From contig JAHXIQ010000001.1 in the NCBI GenBank assembly GCA_025655555.1, forward strand, positions 682,001 through 746,000: DNA of 64,000 nucleotides, read 5' to 3'. Below, one piece after another: positions 37,081 to 47,149 of the stretch. A model generated the notes under the pieces. That model was not told the DNA's origin. It searched no databases and saw only the letters and a program-made list of their open reading frames with translations. This DNA is from Candidatus Thiodiazotropha sp. (ex Myrtea sp. 'scaly one' KF741663). GTDB lineage: Bacteria; Pseudomonadota; Gammaproteobacteria; Chromatiales; Chromatiaceae. Each line of letters opens with the position of its first letter. Position 1 is the stretch's first letter. Both the position numbers and the translations under genes were made by a program.

Positions 37081-37788
37081 TCAAAGCACGACGGGGACCT
37101 CGCCTGAAACGACTATCCCATCTTGCTGGTGCTCTATCCGCAGAGCGATGACTTCCACCCCCTGCTTCACGACTTGACGCAGTGTCTTTGCATAGACAGG
37201 ATCAATCTCTTCCGCTGGACGAAAACAGGAACCTTCAGGCCGGTTAAGCGCATAGGCCATCACACCCCTATATCCCTGCCGACAGGCTTCAGCCAACAAC
37301 TCCAGATGTTTACGTCCACGAACCGTCACTGCATCGGGGAAAGCCAGCGCATCGTCCAACCACAAGGTTACATTCTTCACTTCCACCCAGGCATCAGGTG
37401 CTGCCCCGCCCGAGAGAAACAGATCGAAACGAGCGCGTTCAAAACCGGGGGGATCAAACAAAACTTCCCGCCTGACCGATGCATACCCCTTCAGCAGGGA
37501 AATCTGTTCCTGTCGGATGGCCTCCTCTATGACCGGATTACTCCTGCCGGTATGAACCCCGATCCAGCCATTACCCATATCTACCCGCTCCAGGGTCCAG
37601 GCCAGCTTGCGTTTGGGATTGTCGCTATGACTGAGCTGAACAGGGGCATCCGGAGACCAACACCCCTGCATGCTGCCGGTATTGGGACAGTGGGCCGTTA
37701 CCATCTGGCCATCAGGCAACATTACATCTGCCAGGAACCGTTTATATCGTTTGACTATACGACCTTCAGTGAGTGGTGGTAACAGCAT
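37081..37788 (-). CDS. sfsA: Sugar fermentation stimulation protein homologue SfsA
   Basis: 235 residues from ATG 37788, matching the family size. Characteristic stretches are EGRIVKRYKRFLADV, HCPNTGSMQGC, ERVDMGNGWIGVHT, VEVKNVTL and FPDAVTVRGRKHLEL. The fold is OB plus nuclease-like (PD-(D/E)XK) and DNA binding has been reported for the family, but the role is still unclear. Upstream in-frame codons to 37836 are less likely as start. Confidence 0.94.
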   Translation of the reverse strand: MLLPPLTEGRIVKRYKRFLADVMLPDGQMVTAHCPNTGSMQGCWSPDAPVQLSHSDNPKRKLAWTLERVDMGNGWIGVHTGRSNPVIEEAIRQEQISLLKGYASVRREVLFDPPGFERARFDLFLSGGAAPDAWVEVKNVTLWLDDALAFPDAVTVRGRKHLELLAEACRQGYRGVMAYALNRPEGSCFRPAEEIDPVYAKTLRQVVKQGVEVIALRIEHQQDGIVVSGEVPVVL

Positions 37789-37873
37789 CTTTTTGCATGA
37801 CTTCCAATAGAGACTTAGTATTGTCGTTATCAACACTTATTAAAACGACCCGCTAGTACCCGAGGATAATATA

Positions 37874-38629
37874 ATGAAACGACACCTCTGGCCGATTGCC
37901 TGGAGCCTTTTTCTGGCATCCTCTCCCGTGACAGCACAAGACCTCTACAGTCCATCATATGAGAGTGATACTGAGAACCGGGAATTCCATTTCAACCCAA
38001 ACAATGTGATGAACCGGATGCCAAACCCCCTGCAGGGTGTCTTCGGCTCCTCCAATCGACGCTACAACAGCTACCCTAGCGGTCGCTACGCACCACCTCC
38101 CGCTTACCCGCCCGGATATGGGTACCCAGCGTATCAGCCACCCACTGGCTATGGTTACGGAACAGCGCCTGGTGGATATGCAAATCCCCATACACCGCCT
38201 GCCGTGTCACGGCCCAAACCCCAGCCTGTCATTGCGCCAGAAAGCAAAGCCCCCCATCAGGCAAAATCATTGGCCAAACCTGAGTATCAGGCCCCAGGCG
38301 CAATGCAGGGTTATCGTTTTCGTCCCATGGACAATCAGGCTGATCCGAGTAAAAACAACACCGTAGATGCAGCACCCACTCAACCACCAGCGCCCCGATC
38401 AACAATCCCCTCAATGGTAACAGCCCCCCCACAGGAGCCCCTGGCACCGATAACTTATCCGCCAACCCTTGCCGCGCCTGAACCCTTAGCTCCATTGACC
38501 TACCCTGATACGCAAAAGGACACAGCGCCCCCAATCACGGAAGCGCCGGAAAGCGTGACGCACGAGGGGCGTACCATGAAATTCAGACCGCTGGACCAAC
38601 CGGGCTACACACCAGACCTCGATCAGTAA
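37874..38629 (+). CDS. Tyr/Pro-rich secreted low-complexity protein
   Basis: 251 residues with signal peptide (WPIAWSLFLASSPVTAQD). Residues 60-110 are rich in Tyr, Pro and Gly (PPPAYPPGYGYPAYQPPTGY). Two similar motifs, YRFRPMD near 152 and MKFRPLD near 235, frame a Pro/Ala/Thr-rich region with repeated EPLAPITYP, EPLAPLTYP units. Probably envelope or periplasmic and largely disordered. No family recognised. It is divergent from sfsA. Confidence 0.75.
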   Translation: MKRHLWPIAWSLFLASSPVTAQDLYSPSYESDTENREFHFNPNNVMNRMPNPLQGVFGSSNRRYNSYPSGRYAPPPAYPPGYGYPAYQPPTGYGYGTAPGGYANPHTPPAVSRPKPQPVIAPESKAPHQAKSLAKPEYQAPGAMQGYRFRPMDNQADPSKNNTVDAAPTQPPAPRSTIPSMVTAPPQEPLAPITYPPTLAAPEPLAPLTYPDTQKDTAPPITEAPESVTHEGRTMKFRPLDQPGYTPDLDQ

Positions 38630-38760
38630 TACCCGTGATTCAAGCGGAATTCATTCCGCGTTGATAAGGTACAAGATGACAAGAGAATCCAAGGATTGAT
38701 TCTCTGTCATCATGTAAAAATGTTAGTGGTAGAACGATTGGTGTGGTAATTAAATAGAGA

Positions 38761-39051
38761 TCAGCCCACGCTGAATTGGGAGAAATCCTGGTAATCCATA
38801 TACTCACAGGCAACGCCGGATACCTGAGCATTCTCCGGACCTTTACTGAGCCAGCCGCGTAACGCTTCCACGGCATCGACTTCTCCGCAGGCTACGACTT
38901 CTACTCGTCCATCCATCAGGTTTTTGGCATAACCGGTGAGGCCTAACTGCTGAGCCTGATGGCGGGCTGAAGCACGGAAGAAGACACCCTGCACCCGACC
39001 TGCCACCAGACAGCGGACACAGACATCTCTGGTCTTTAAGTTTTCATTCAT
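38761..39051 (-). CDS. Acylphosphatase
   Basis: 96 residues. Signature VAGRVQGVFFRASARHQAQQ holds the catalytic Arg (in RASAR) and GLTGYAKNLMDGRVEVVACG holds the catalytic Asn. It hydrolyses acyl phosphates such as carbamoyl phosphate or 1,3-bisphosphoglycerate. Its start overlaps the adaptor gene by eight bases, so it is the last gene of the thioredoxin/TolC operon; a functional tie to that operon is unclear. Confidence 0.93.
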   Translation of the reverse strand: MNENLKTRDVCVRCLVAGRVQGVFFRASARHQAQQLGLTGYAKNLMDGRVEVVACGEVDAVEALRGWLSKGPENAQVSGVACEYMDYQDFSQFSVG

Positions 39052-39829
39052 CGGGCAATCTTAACACTGCCTGCTCACCAGCCCGCAAGCCCATTCCCTC
39101 TGCGGGGGCAAAACCCGCTTCGACGGCATAGAGAGCACCATTGGTGGATGTTGCTATGGGGTCCAAGCCCAGCAACAGGATCTCACCCTCCAGCCACTTA
39201 CCACGCACGCCAATTTTCACGGGATCACCGATCTGCAAACGGGGAAGTGTTCGTTCATCAATCTGCGCTGAAGCCCTCATCCGCCTATTTTCAACCAGGG
39301 TGATCAGCGGTGTGGCATCCAGTCGATTGATGACCGACTGTCCAGGTTGCACATGCAATGTCGCCACCAGACCATTGAATGGCGCATTGATGCGGCTGTA
39401 CTCTTTCTGTAGACGGATAGCCGTCAACTTGGCCTCAGCCTCCCGAAAGGCCGCATCAGCCTTAGCTGCTTCGATCTCAGCCAGTTTTCGCTCGTGATCC
39501 GACAGCAGTGTCCGGTCATAGAGCTCCAGAGAGCGGTCCAGTTCACGCCGAGCCTCGTTGTTCACCTGCATGGCCGCCTCCCGCCGTGACTCGGCAGCAG
39601 CCAGGCGGGCATTTAACTTACGCTGATCAAGCTCTATCAAAAGGCTGCCTTGGGCGACCTGATCTCCCACCGAGACATTCACCTTACCCACCATGCCGCT
39701 ACTCACTGTAGTCAGGGTCACCCGCTTGTTCCAATCAGTGACAGCCGATAGGTCTTGCGCCATGAGTTGGCTGCTAAATAGCAGAACGCCAACCAAGAAC
39801 GTATTCAGGGTGCTTGCTTTTCTTCTCAT
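39044..39829 (-). CDS. HlyD/RND-type periplasmic adaptor protein
   Basis: 261 residues, shorter than most adaptors. A signal peptide (FLVGVLLFSSQLMAQ) is followed by a lipoyl-like half (SGMVGKVNVSVGDQVAQGSL), a helical hairpin about 75-145 (ESRREAAMQVNNEARRELDR), the second lipoyl half (INAPFNGLVATLHVQPGQS) and a beta-barrel (IGDPVKIGVRGKWLEGEI). Adaptors bridge an inner-membrane pump to a TolC channel. Overlaps the TolC gene upstream (ATGA). No pump gene is adjacent. Confidence 0.9.
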   Translation of the reverse strand: MRRKASTLNTFLVGVLLFSSQLMAQDLSAVTDWNKRVTLTTVSSGMVGKVNVSVGDQVAQGSLLIELDQRKLNARLAAAESRREAAMQVNNEARRELDRSLELYDRTLLSDHERKLAEIEAAKADAAFREAEAKLTAIRLQKEYSRINAPFNGLVATLHVQPGQSVINRLDATPLITLVENRRMRASAQIDERTLPRLQIGDPVKIGVRGKWLEGEILLLGLDPIATSTNGALYAVEAGFAPAEGMGLRAGEQAVLRLPDE

Positions 39830-41136
39830 TTCAGCCTCTCCTCCCCTTGCAACAGAGTTCCCGTCAATGCCTTCAAATGTGCCTGCAGCAGCAGTCTATC
39901 AAACACATTCTGCGAGCTTCGCCACTGGATATCTGCAATCTGGGTCATGGAATCACCCAGATCTGTCTGCTGATCCAGATCGTAAAGCGTACGGCTTCGA
40001 TCTAGGTAAAGGTCACGAAAATCGGCCGTCACCAACAACGACTCAGCCTCAATCCGAAGTCTGTCCAGCGCCATCCAAGCATCCAGTACCTGCTGGTGTA
40101 TCTGCAGCTCATAGGCTGCCAACTCAGCCTCTTTCTGCTGCAAAACAGCCCGCTGTTCGGCAGCCTTTGCGTCGACCCGACTACCGGTATACAAGGGCAC
40201 TTCAATGACCAAAGCAGCCGTCAATGGATTTCGGCCGCCCAATTCCCGCTTGTAGGTAGCAGCCTCCAACTCACCACGCAGCACAGGATTATCCACTGCC
40301 TCACTGGCATGCAGTTGCTTGCGAGCAGCCTCAACCTCAGCACGCAAAGCCAGTAGTTCGGGATTGTCGACAAGCGCTTTTTCAATCCAGACCTCGAACT
40401 CTTCCCCGGTCGATTCAACCTGTAGATCCGGCATCACCAGATCCGCCGGTAGATCTGTCGGCCGGTTCAGGCTGATTGCCAGTTGTGAACGGGTGATGCG
40501 CTGCTGGTTGGCGCTGACGCTTAGCTCACTACGCGCCTGTTGATAGAGGCTCTCCAACTCCAGCAGATCGATATCCGAAACCTTACCCAGTTCATGCCTG
40601 TTGGATGCCCGATCAAAGCGAATGAAGGCGATTGAGAGTGCTTCGTTATCTCGCGCATGCTTCAGATCAGCCAGCAGCACCGCAAAAAAACGCTCCATCA
40701 CCGCTAACCGACGTTGTTGCCTGACAGCTTTCAGTCGCCACTCACGAGAGGCGAGAGTCGCTTCTGCCGCCTCCTCTGCACGGGCGGTCCGGCCAAAATC
40801 ATAGAGCTGCTTGCTGAGATTAAGTCGAGCGAGGCTGTCATTGCGGGATTGGTAGATGGCGATTTCCGAGGGATCGATGGCACGCAATTCACCGGTGAAC
40901 TTCACTTGCGTGTCATACACCGACTCAACCTGCTGACGCCGCGCCATTGCCCGTGCCAGGGCCGCATCGGCCAGCAACCTGTCGGGATGGACTTCATCGG
41001 CAATTGCCAGCGCCTGCTCCAGGGAGAGCGGCGATGGTAGAGGGTCTTGCGCCCAAGCCTGTGCATAGGCAGCTAAATGGAGAACCAGCGTCAGCAAGCC
41101 ACCGATCGTAGTCCTTTGCCGGCGTAAACGACTCAC
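39826..41136 (-). CDS. TolC-family outer-membrane channel
   Basis: 436 residues. Signal peptide (LLTLVLHLAAYAQAWAQ), then two TolC-type helical repeats: LSLEQALAIADEVHPDRLLA, LNLSKQLYDFGRTA, NPLTAALVIEVPLYTGSRVD, and long coiled helices rich in Leu, Ala, Glu and Gln. The trimer would form an outer-membrane barrel and periplasmic tunnel. Start overlaps the thioredoxin gene stop (ATGA), and its own stop overlaps the adaptor start. Confidence 0.92.
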   Translation of the reverse strand: MSRLRRQRTTIGGLLTLVLHLAAYAQAWAQDPLPSPLSLEQALAIADEVHPDRLLADAALARAMARRQQVESVYDTQVKFTGELRAIDPSEIAIYQSRNDSLARLNLSKQLYDFGRTARAEEAAEATLASREWRLKAVRQQRRLAVMERFFAVLLADLKHARDNEALSIAFIRFDRASNRHELGKVSDIDLLELESLYQQARSELSVSANQQRITRSQLAISLNRPTDLPADLVMPDLQVESTGEEFEVWIEKALVDNPELLALRAEVEAARKQLHASEAVDNPVLRGELEAATYKRELGGRNPLTAALVIEVPLYTGSRVDAKAAEQRAVLQQKEAELAAYELQIHQQVLDAWMALDRLRIEAESLLVTADFRDLYLDRSRTLYDLDQQTDLGDSMTQIADIQWRSSQNVFDRLLLQAHLKALTGTLLQGEERLK

Positions 41137-41672
41137 TGCTGTCTGAGTTCCTTTTTCTTCTGCCTCTTATAGCGGGAAAAATTGGTCTTCTGAAAGTGGT
41201 CATTGACAACAAACTCACCCAACCAAAGGAACTCGCGCGCATCGTTTGTGGCGCCGGTAAAGCGAGTCATCATATTGCCGTCCAGATCAAAGAAACCAAA
41301 CACTGGCGTGGCACGCACTTTATGCATTTTAAAAGCGAAGTCCTTCTCTTTCATGGATGTCCCTTTGAAATCCGCTATCTCCACATCACCTTCAATATCC
41401 ACTGTGTAGATCAGAAAGTGTTCCTTAAAATAGTCCTGCACCTCAACCTGATTGAGTACCCGAGTCTTCATACGGTGGCAGAAGGGACACTCATCCATCT
41501 CGAACATGATGAGCACACCCTTCTTTCCTTCATCCCTGGCGGTTTCCAGCTCTTCGCTGAAATTACCCAGACTCTGATCGAAGAAAAACTCACCAGGTTC
41601 ACGGGTTGCACCATGAGCGTCAGCCAGGGTAATCATTAATAGCACAGGCAACCAGAGTAATCGTCTACGCAT
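41133..41672 (-). CDS. Periplasmic thioredoxin-fold protein, CPFC
   Basis: 179 residues with signal peptide (LLWLPVLLMITLADAHG). The redox motif is DECPFCHRMK near residue 61; the cis-Pro loop is RATPVFGFF. The middle has a non-standard insertion (EIADFKGTSMKEKDFAFKMH), as in thioredoxin_2/SoxW-like proteins. The C-terminus is strongly basic (YKRQKKKEL). It lies nine bases after the TlpA gene and overlaps the TolC gene, so it is part of one operon. Likely reduces or isomerises a periplasmic protein; partner unknown. Confidence 0.9.
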   Translation of the reverse strand: MRRRLLWLPVLLMITLADAHGATREPGEFFFDQSLGNFSEELETARDEGKKGVLIMFEMDECPFCHRMKTRVLNQVEVQDYFKEHFLIYTVDIEGDVEIADFKGTSMKEKDFAFKMHKVRATPVFGFFDLDGNMMTRFTGATNDAREFLWLGEFVVNDHFQKTNFSRYKRQKKKELRQQ

Positions 41673-41681
41673 GGTTTTCTC

Positions 41682-42164
41682 CTATTTGCTCCCACTCGTG
41701 AGAAAGGCTTCTAAGTCTTCCAATGTCACCGGACCCACCTGGCGGGCAGCCAGCTCGCCCTCGGGATTGATCAGGTATGAGGTCGGCAATCCGGGTACCC
41801 GCCCCAGCTCAGTGCTGGCCGCCGGCTTCATCATCAGAATAGGGTAGCTGAGAAATTGGTCATCGACGAAGGCCTGTAAGCGTTCCTTTTTAATCCGCTC
41901 CATGGCCACCCCGAGTACAATCGCGTCCTTGTCTTTGTGATTGGCGTGGAACACTTCAAGCTCGGGGAGCTCTTCGCGGCAGGGAGGACACCAGGTGGCC
42001 CAGTAGTTAACTAGCACCCACTTTCCACGATAATCGGACAGTCTATAGGTCTTGCCATCCAATCCCTCCAATTCAAAATCCACCGGTTCGGCCAATAGGG
42101 AAAAAGGCAATAGGACACACAGCACGAGCAGACAAGTGTGGAGGATGCGGGATGTCACAGGCAT
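41682..42164 (-). CDS. TlpA-like periplasmic thioredoxin
   Basis: 160 residues from ATG 42164, which has CGGAG six bases before it. Signal peptide (CLLVLCVLLPFSLLAEP), then a TlpA/ResA fold: VDFELEGLDGKTYRLSDYRG, WVLVNYWATWCPPCREELPE with CPPC, and GLPTSYLINPEGE with the cis-Pro. Such proteins keep cytochrome c apocysteines or other envelope thiols reduced. First gene of the operon that runs to the acylphosphatase. Confidence 0.92.
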   Translation of the reverse strand: MPVTSRILHTCLLVLCVLLPFSLLAEPVDFELEGLDGKTYRLSDYRGKWVLVNYWATWCPPCREELPELEVFHANHKDKDAIVLGVAMERIKKERLQAFVDDQFLSYPILMMKPAASTELGRVPGLPTSYLINPEGELAARQVGPVTLEDLEAFLTSGSK

Positions 42165-42370
42165 GAATAGCTCCGTTTGTTGGCCTTCTCGACAGCCACC
42201 ATTTGAAATAAGCAGTGACTGAACGTTGATTCTGACCACCATTTTCAGGCTTAATTCCTTACAGTGCAATTCAGGGAAACCTTAACAAGGAGGCCGGGGT
42301 AGATGGATTCCGCAGAGTCCAATGCTATAGTTGGTTGATTGGCGGTCCGCAGGAAACCTACCCCTTTAGC

Positions 42371-44005
42371 ATGTTTGATATTTTCACCCACCGCAACCAG
42401 GCTGCAAAACAAACGATATTTTTCGTACCTGAACCCGACCCCTTCGAAAATCCATTAGTGGAAATCGATCCCGGTCAGTTACGACAATGGGCTACCGCGC
42501 TACCTTTCGCCAACCCGGAGCAGCTTTCAGAGGCGATGTTAACCAGCCTCAGCCGCTTAAACCGCTTTCCAGGCCAGATAAAAAGACGCGACGAGCTGGT
42601 AGAGATTTATCACACACCTGCGCTACGAATCGCCCATGGAACCAGTGTTCGAAAGAATACTATACCAAATGAGCTATTGCGCAGGGTCATGTTGGAGATG
42701 GCCTATGCCTACAGTCAGATCGCCAACGAATGCCTGCGCACCAAGGCAAGCCGCAAGAATCTCGACCGACTGGCAAAAGCCATCTACTACAGCATCAAGT
42801 TTTACCTGCTGGAGTACCTCTATGCCTGTGAATCATTCGATTGCCGGGCTGGACAGACCTATCGTGAGATCACCCGATTACGAACCTATGCCGAAGAACA
42901 GAACGTTCATCAAGTAGAGATAGACGATAGTGACAACAGCCATGAGCCGGGACAGGCGACCATCGCACACCAGTTCAATCGATTCTTACTCATGAGGCTA
43001 CTCGACCCCTGTCACCTGCAGGAGGGTGAACCCAGAATCTGCTACGAGTACCTCAACACGGTGGCATCACACGCCAGGGTACAGATGCCAACACCAGAAA
43101 CAGAGCAGTCCGGACACTATGTGATCGACCGGCTCGGCGAGGTACAGCCTCACCTCTACGAGCCTGAGGGACTGGAAAACCTCAGCCAACCCCGCTTCGC
43201 ACTTTTGAACCTGAATCCCGTCAGCCTGCAGATACATCAACTTTTACGCGGATTGGAGCGTTCGGTAGATCATAAGCCGCCGGCCATGACCAACCTGACC
43301 ACACAGGAGACGACCAACCTGCTGGCCCGTATGCTTAAGTCCTGGCATATTCGCCCAAAACGCGACAGTGAACGACATACGACTTCTGGTCACGTTGAGC
43401 TGTGGACCGGACTCCATCACATTCACCAGCATCTTGCCCGACCAGACAGGGAAATGGCGTCAGAGAATGAGGAAATCACCATGTCCTCGGCCCAAAGCTT
43501 GTCGACGGTCATGCAGAGTTCCGACAAACCCCAGCTGCTGGCCCGCCGTTTCAATCAGAGCCGTTCAGGCGTTGCCCTGCACCTGCCCCTCTCTGCCTGT
43601 GAAAGAGAGCTTATCGGCGAGTTGGTGCTGATCAGCCTGCACGGATCCAATGATCCCAGTGAATGGAAGATCGGGATCGTCAAACGGGCACTGAATCGCG
43701 AAGAGGGTGTACTTGAAATCGGTGTACAGTTCCTGACCGGTAATATCATGCCAATCACCCTGCAGTCGGTTAAGAAACAGTCGGATGAAGGACCGGATGA
43801 AGGGAACGAAGAAATTTCCAACTACCCCGGGCTCTATATTGACCAGGGCCATTCCCATCGCAGTTCGCTGATCGTACCCAAAAGATTCTTCATCATCGGT
43901 CAGGAATATCGGGTAGAGGAGATGATCCCTGCACCGGATATCACCCCCCTGCAACTGTTGGAGAACACAGCAATGTTTGAGCGATATCGGGTTAAGAGCT
44001 GTTGA
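42371..44005 (+). CDS. Large protein with C-terminal PilZ-like domain
   Basis: 544 residues from ATG 42371. No signal peptide. Residues 1-350 are mostly helical and unfamiliar (LSRLNRFPGQIKRRDELVEI, MLEMAYAYSQIANECLRTKA, RLRTYAEEQNVHQVEI). The C-terminal part shows RRFNQSRSGVALHLPLSACE and LISLHGSNDPSEWKIGIVKR, then EEGVLEIGVQFLTG, which resembles a PilZ domain that binds cyclic di-GMP. The Arg and Asn-x-Ser-x-x-Gly positions fit loosely. A role in surface or motility signalling is inference. It is divergent from the thioredoxin operon. Confidence 0.75.
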   Translation: MFDIFTHRNQAAKQTIFFVPEPDPFENPLVEIDPGQLRQWATALPFANPEQLSEAMLTSLSRLNRFPGQIKRRDELVEIYHTPALRIAHGTSVRKNTIPNELLRRVMLEMAYAYSQIANECLRTKASRKNLDRLAKAIYYSIKFYLLEYLYACESFDCRAGQTYREITRLRTYAEEQNVHQVEIDDSDNSHEPGQATIAHQFNRFLLMRLLDPCHLQEGEPRICYEYLNTVASHARVQMPTPETEQSGHYVIDRLGEVQPHLYEPEGLENLSQPRFALLNLNPVSLQIHQLLRGLERSVDHKPPAMTNLTTQETTNLLARMLKSWHIRPKRDSERHTTSGHVELWTGLHHIHQHLARPDREMASENEEITMSSAQSLSTVMQSSDKPQLLARRFNQSRSGVALHLPLSACERELIGELVLISLHGSNDPSEWKIGIVKRALNREEGVLEIGVQFLTGNIMPITLQSVKKQSDEGPDEGNEEISNYPGLYIDQGHSHRSSLIVPKRFFIIGQEYRVEEMIPAPDITPLQLLENTAMFERYRVKSC

Positions 44006-44029
44006 TTAACGATTCCCGATAGCGCCGCT

Positions 44030-45271
44030 TCACTCCTTCTGAATCAGTACTGCCAACGGTTGGTCCATCGTCGTTTCAAGCTCCGCTTCCACACGGCCGA
44101 CCAATGCCTGCAAAGCCTCAGATTCACCAGCCAGCGTATGACTCTCGGGCAGCACATAGTGCGCAGAGTGGTAGAGCGTTGAGAGGGTGACTTCATTCAG
44201 ATCCCTAGCAAGCGCCCACCCTCCATCATCCGTTCTCAATACTAGACGTATCCCCCGCATACTCTGCAGCGCTTTATCAACCTGTTCATCGGTGGCCGTA
44301 TCGATCTGTTTCACCAGTTCACGCTCAGTCAGTGTTTCACCCAGACGTTGCGCCTTGCGCAAGCGCGTCAGCAGACGAATCGACAGCATGAACTCCCCGC
44401 CCCGCTGCTCCAAAGCCTCACTCCAGTCCTCCCGGTAGATGCTCAGACAGTAGACAAATTCAGCGCCCAGCAGGGTCACAAACCAAGAGAGATAGATCCA
44501 AATCAGAAAAATCGGCACGGCTGCCAATGCGCCATAGATCGTCTCGTAGGTTGGAAAGGCAGTCACATAGAGTGCGAAGCCACGCTTGGCCGCCTCAAAC
44601 AGGAGCGCCGCCAGCACACCGCCAAACACGGCATTTCTCAGGGGCACACGACGATTGGGTACCAGCGCATAGAGCAGAGTAAATGCAGAGGCTGAGATAA
44701 TCACCGGCATCAGGCTCAGCAAACGCGTGCGCAGCAAAATCACTGTCTCTCCATCGCTGAAGAGAGGGATCGAGACCAGATAAGAAGTCACACCGACACT
44801 GAAAGCAATCAGGATCGGCCCGAGGGAGAGAATGGCCCAGTAGACAGTGAACTTGGCAACCAGCGTGCGCTTGCGCCGCACATGCCAAATAGCGTTAAAG
44901 GCCTTGTCGATATTACTCATTAACAACAAGGCAACCAGAATCAGAACGGCAAAACCCACCCCGGTCAGCTTACCGGCCTTTTGACTGAAACTACGCAGAT
45001 GCTCCTGCACGGCTTCACCGGCAGCGGGCACAAAATTCTGGAAGAGGAAGTTTTCCACCTGCTCCGAGAGGCGGTCAGAGGCTGGAAAAACAGAGAACAG
45101 CGCTAACATCACCGTCATCAGCGGTACCAGCGAAAGCAACGTGGTATAGGTCAGCGCAGCCACGTGCTGCATACCCCCATCCAACGAAAAGTGGTGCATC
45201 ATCAAGCGGAAAAAAGGTCCGACATGTCGCAATGGGGAGCGGCTGATGGGATGTTCGGACAATGGATTCAT
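44030..45271 (-). CDS. YihY/BrkB-family inner membrane protein
   Basis: About 413 residues from ATG 45271 (GTG 45301 and ATG 45295 are also in frame). Six membrane spans lie in residues 30-290; the family signature is AALTYTTLLSLVPLMTVMLA. FQNFVPAAGEAVQEHL and FNAIWHVRRKRTLVAKFTVY follow, then IWIYLSWFVTLLGAEFVYCL. A C-terminal winged-helix-like cytoplasmic tail follows. Once thought to be RNase BN; now a membrane protein of unknown role. It converges on the PilZ-like gene. Confidence 0.93.
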   Translation of the reverse strand: MNPLSEHPISRSPLRHVGPFFRLMMHHFSLDGGMQHVAALTYTTLLSLVPLMTVMLALFSVFPASDRLSEQVENFLFQNFVPAAGEAVQEHLRSFSQKAGKLTGVGFAVLILVALLLMSNIDKAFNAIWHVRRKRTLVAKFTVYWAILSLGPILIAFSVGVTSYLVSIPLFSDGETVILLRTRLLSLMPVIISASAFTLLYALVPNRRVPLRNAVFGGVLAALLFEAAKRGFALYVTAFPTYETIYGALAAVPIFLIWIYLSWFVTLLGAEFVYCLSIYREDWSEALEQRGGEFMLSIRLLTRLRKAQRLGETLTERELVKQIDTATDEQVDKALQSMRGIRLVLRTDDGGWALARDLNEVTLSTLYHSAHYVLPESHTLAGESEALQALVGRVEAELETTMDQPLAVLIQKE

Positions 45272-45427
45272 ATCTGATAATTCCCTTTGGGCCATTAACA
45301 CTAATCCGGATAGAGGGAATATAACGCATAGCCCACAAAGAAACGCGAATCGAGTGAAGTGATACAGCTCTCTGGAGCGATGGAGCCGGGATGGTTACAA
45401 TGTCGAAAACCCCTTTGGAGATCCCCC

Positions 45428-46379
<952 letters not shown>

Positions 46380-46390
46380 ATCGAATCCTC

Positions 46391-47071
46391 ATGCCTCAGC
46401 AATTACCCCTCGGTATCGGTATTCGGCCCAGTGTTGATTTCAGTAGTTTCATCGCCGGTCGCAATGGAGAGGCGCTCTCGCATCTGCGAAGCACCCTCGA
46501 CCCTTTCCTCTATCTTTGGGGGGATTCGGGTGTCGGTAAGAGCCATCTGTTGCAGGCGGCATGCGGACTTGCGCAGGCAGAGGGCCGGCAACCGGCCTAT
46601 CTGCCGCTGAAATCGGAACAGGAAATCGACCCCGCCATGCTGGACGGCCTGGAAGGCTTTGGGCTGGTCTGCCTGGATGATCTGGAGCGAATCACAGGAC
46701 ACAAGGATTGGGAGCAGGCGATCTTCAACCTATTCAACCTGCTGCGTGAAACTGGCGCACAGCTCGTGGTGACAGCTGACCGCCCTCCGGCCAGTCTGCC
46801 TGTTGCCCTGCCTGATCTGGCTTCCAGACTCACCTGGGGGCCCTGCTACCATTTGTTCCCGCTGGATGACGATGAGCGGCTCGAGTTACTGCTGGCCAGC
46901 GCAGAGCGCAGGGGTATGAGCATGAGCGTGGAGACAGCCAGTTTTCTGCTTCAACGCACCCCCCGAGACATCCATTTTCTGACCCTATTGATGGACCGCC
47001 TCGACAGCGCTTCAATGGCGGCACAACGCCGGCTGACCATACCTTTTGTACGTGAAACCCTCAATCTGTAG
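46391..47071 (+). CDS. hda: DnaA regulatory inactivator Hda
   Basis: 226 residues. An AAA+ domain related to DnaA: the N-terminal QLPLGIG is the sliding-clamp binding motif; Walker A is WGDSGVGKSHLLQA; Walker B is LVCLDDLE; and LASRLTWGP is the sensor-1/arginine finger region. With clamp-DNA it triggers ATP hydrolysis by DnaA after initiation. The perM neighbour seen in many relatives is absent. Confidence 0.96.
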   Translation: MPQQLPLGIGIRPSVDFSSFIAGRNGEALSHLRSTLDPFLYLWGDSGVGKSHLLQAACGLAQAEGRQPAYLPLKSEQEIDPAMLDGLEGFGLVCLDDLERITGHKDWEQAIFNLFNLLRETGAQLVVTADRPPASLPVALPDLASRLTWGPCYHLFPLDDDERLELLLASAERRGMSMSVETASFLLQRTPRDIHFLTLLMDRLDSASMAAQRRLTIPFVRETLNL

Positions 47072-47149
47072 CAGACTATAATCAACCCATTGACAACCAC
47101 CCACGCGCCTTACCAGGCAAATGCAACGGCGTGATCGACAGGTAGACTC

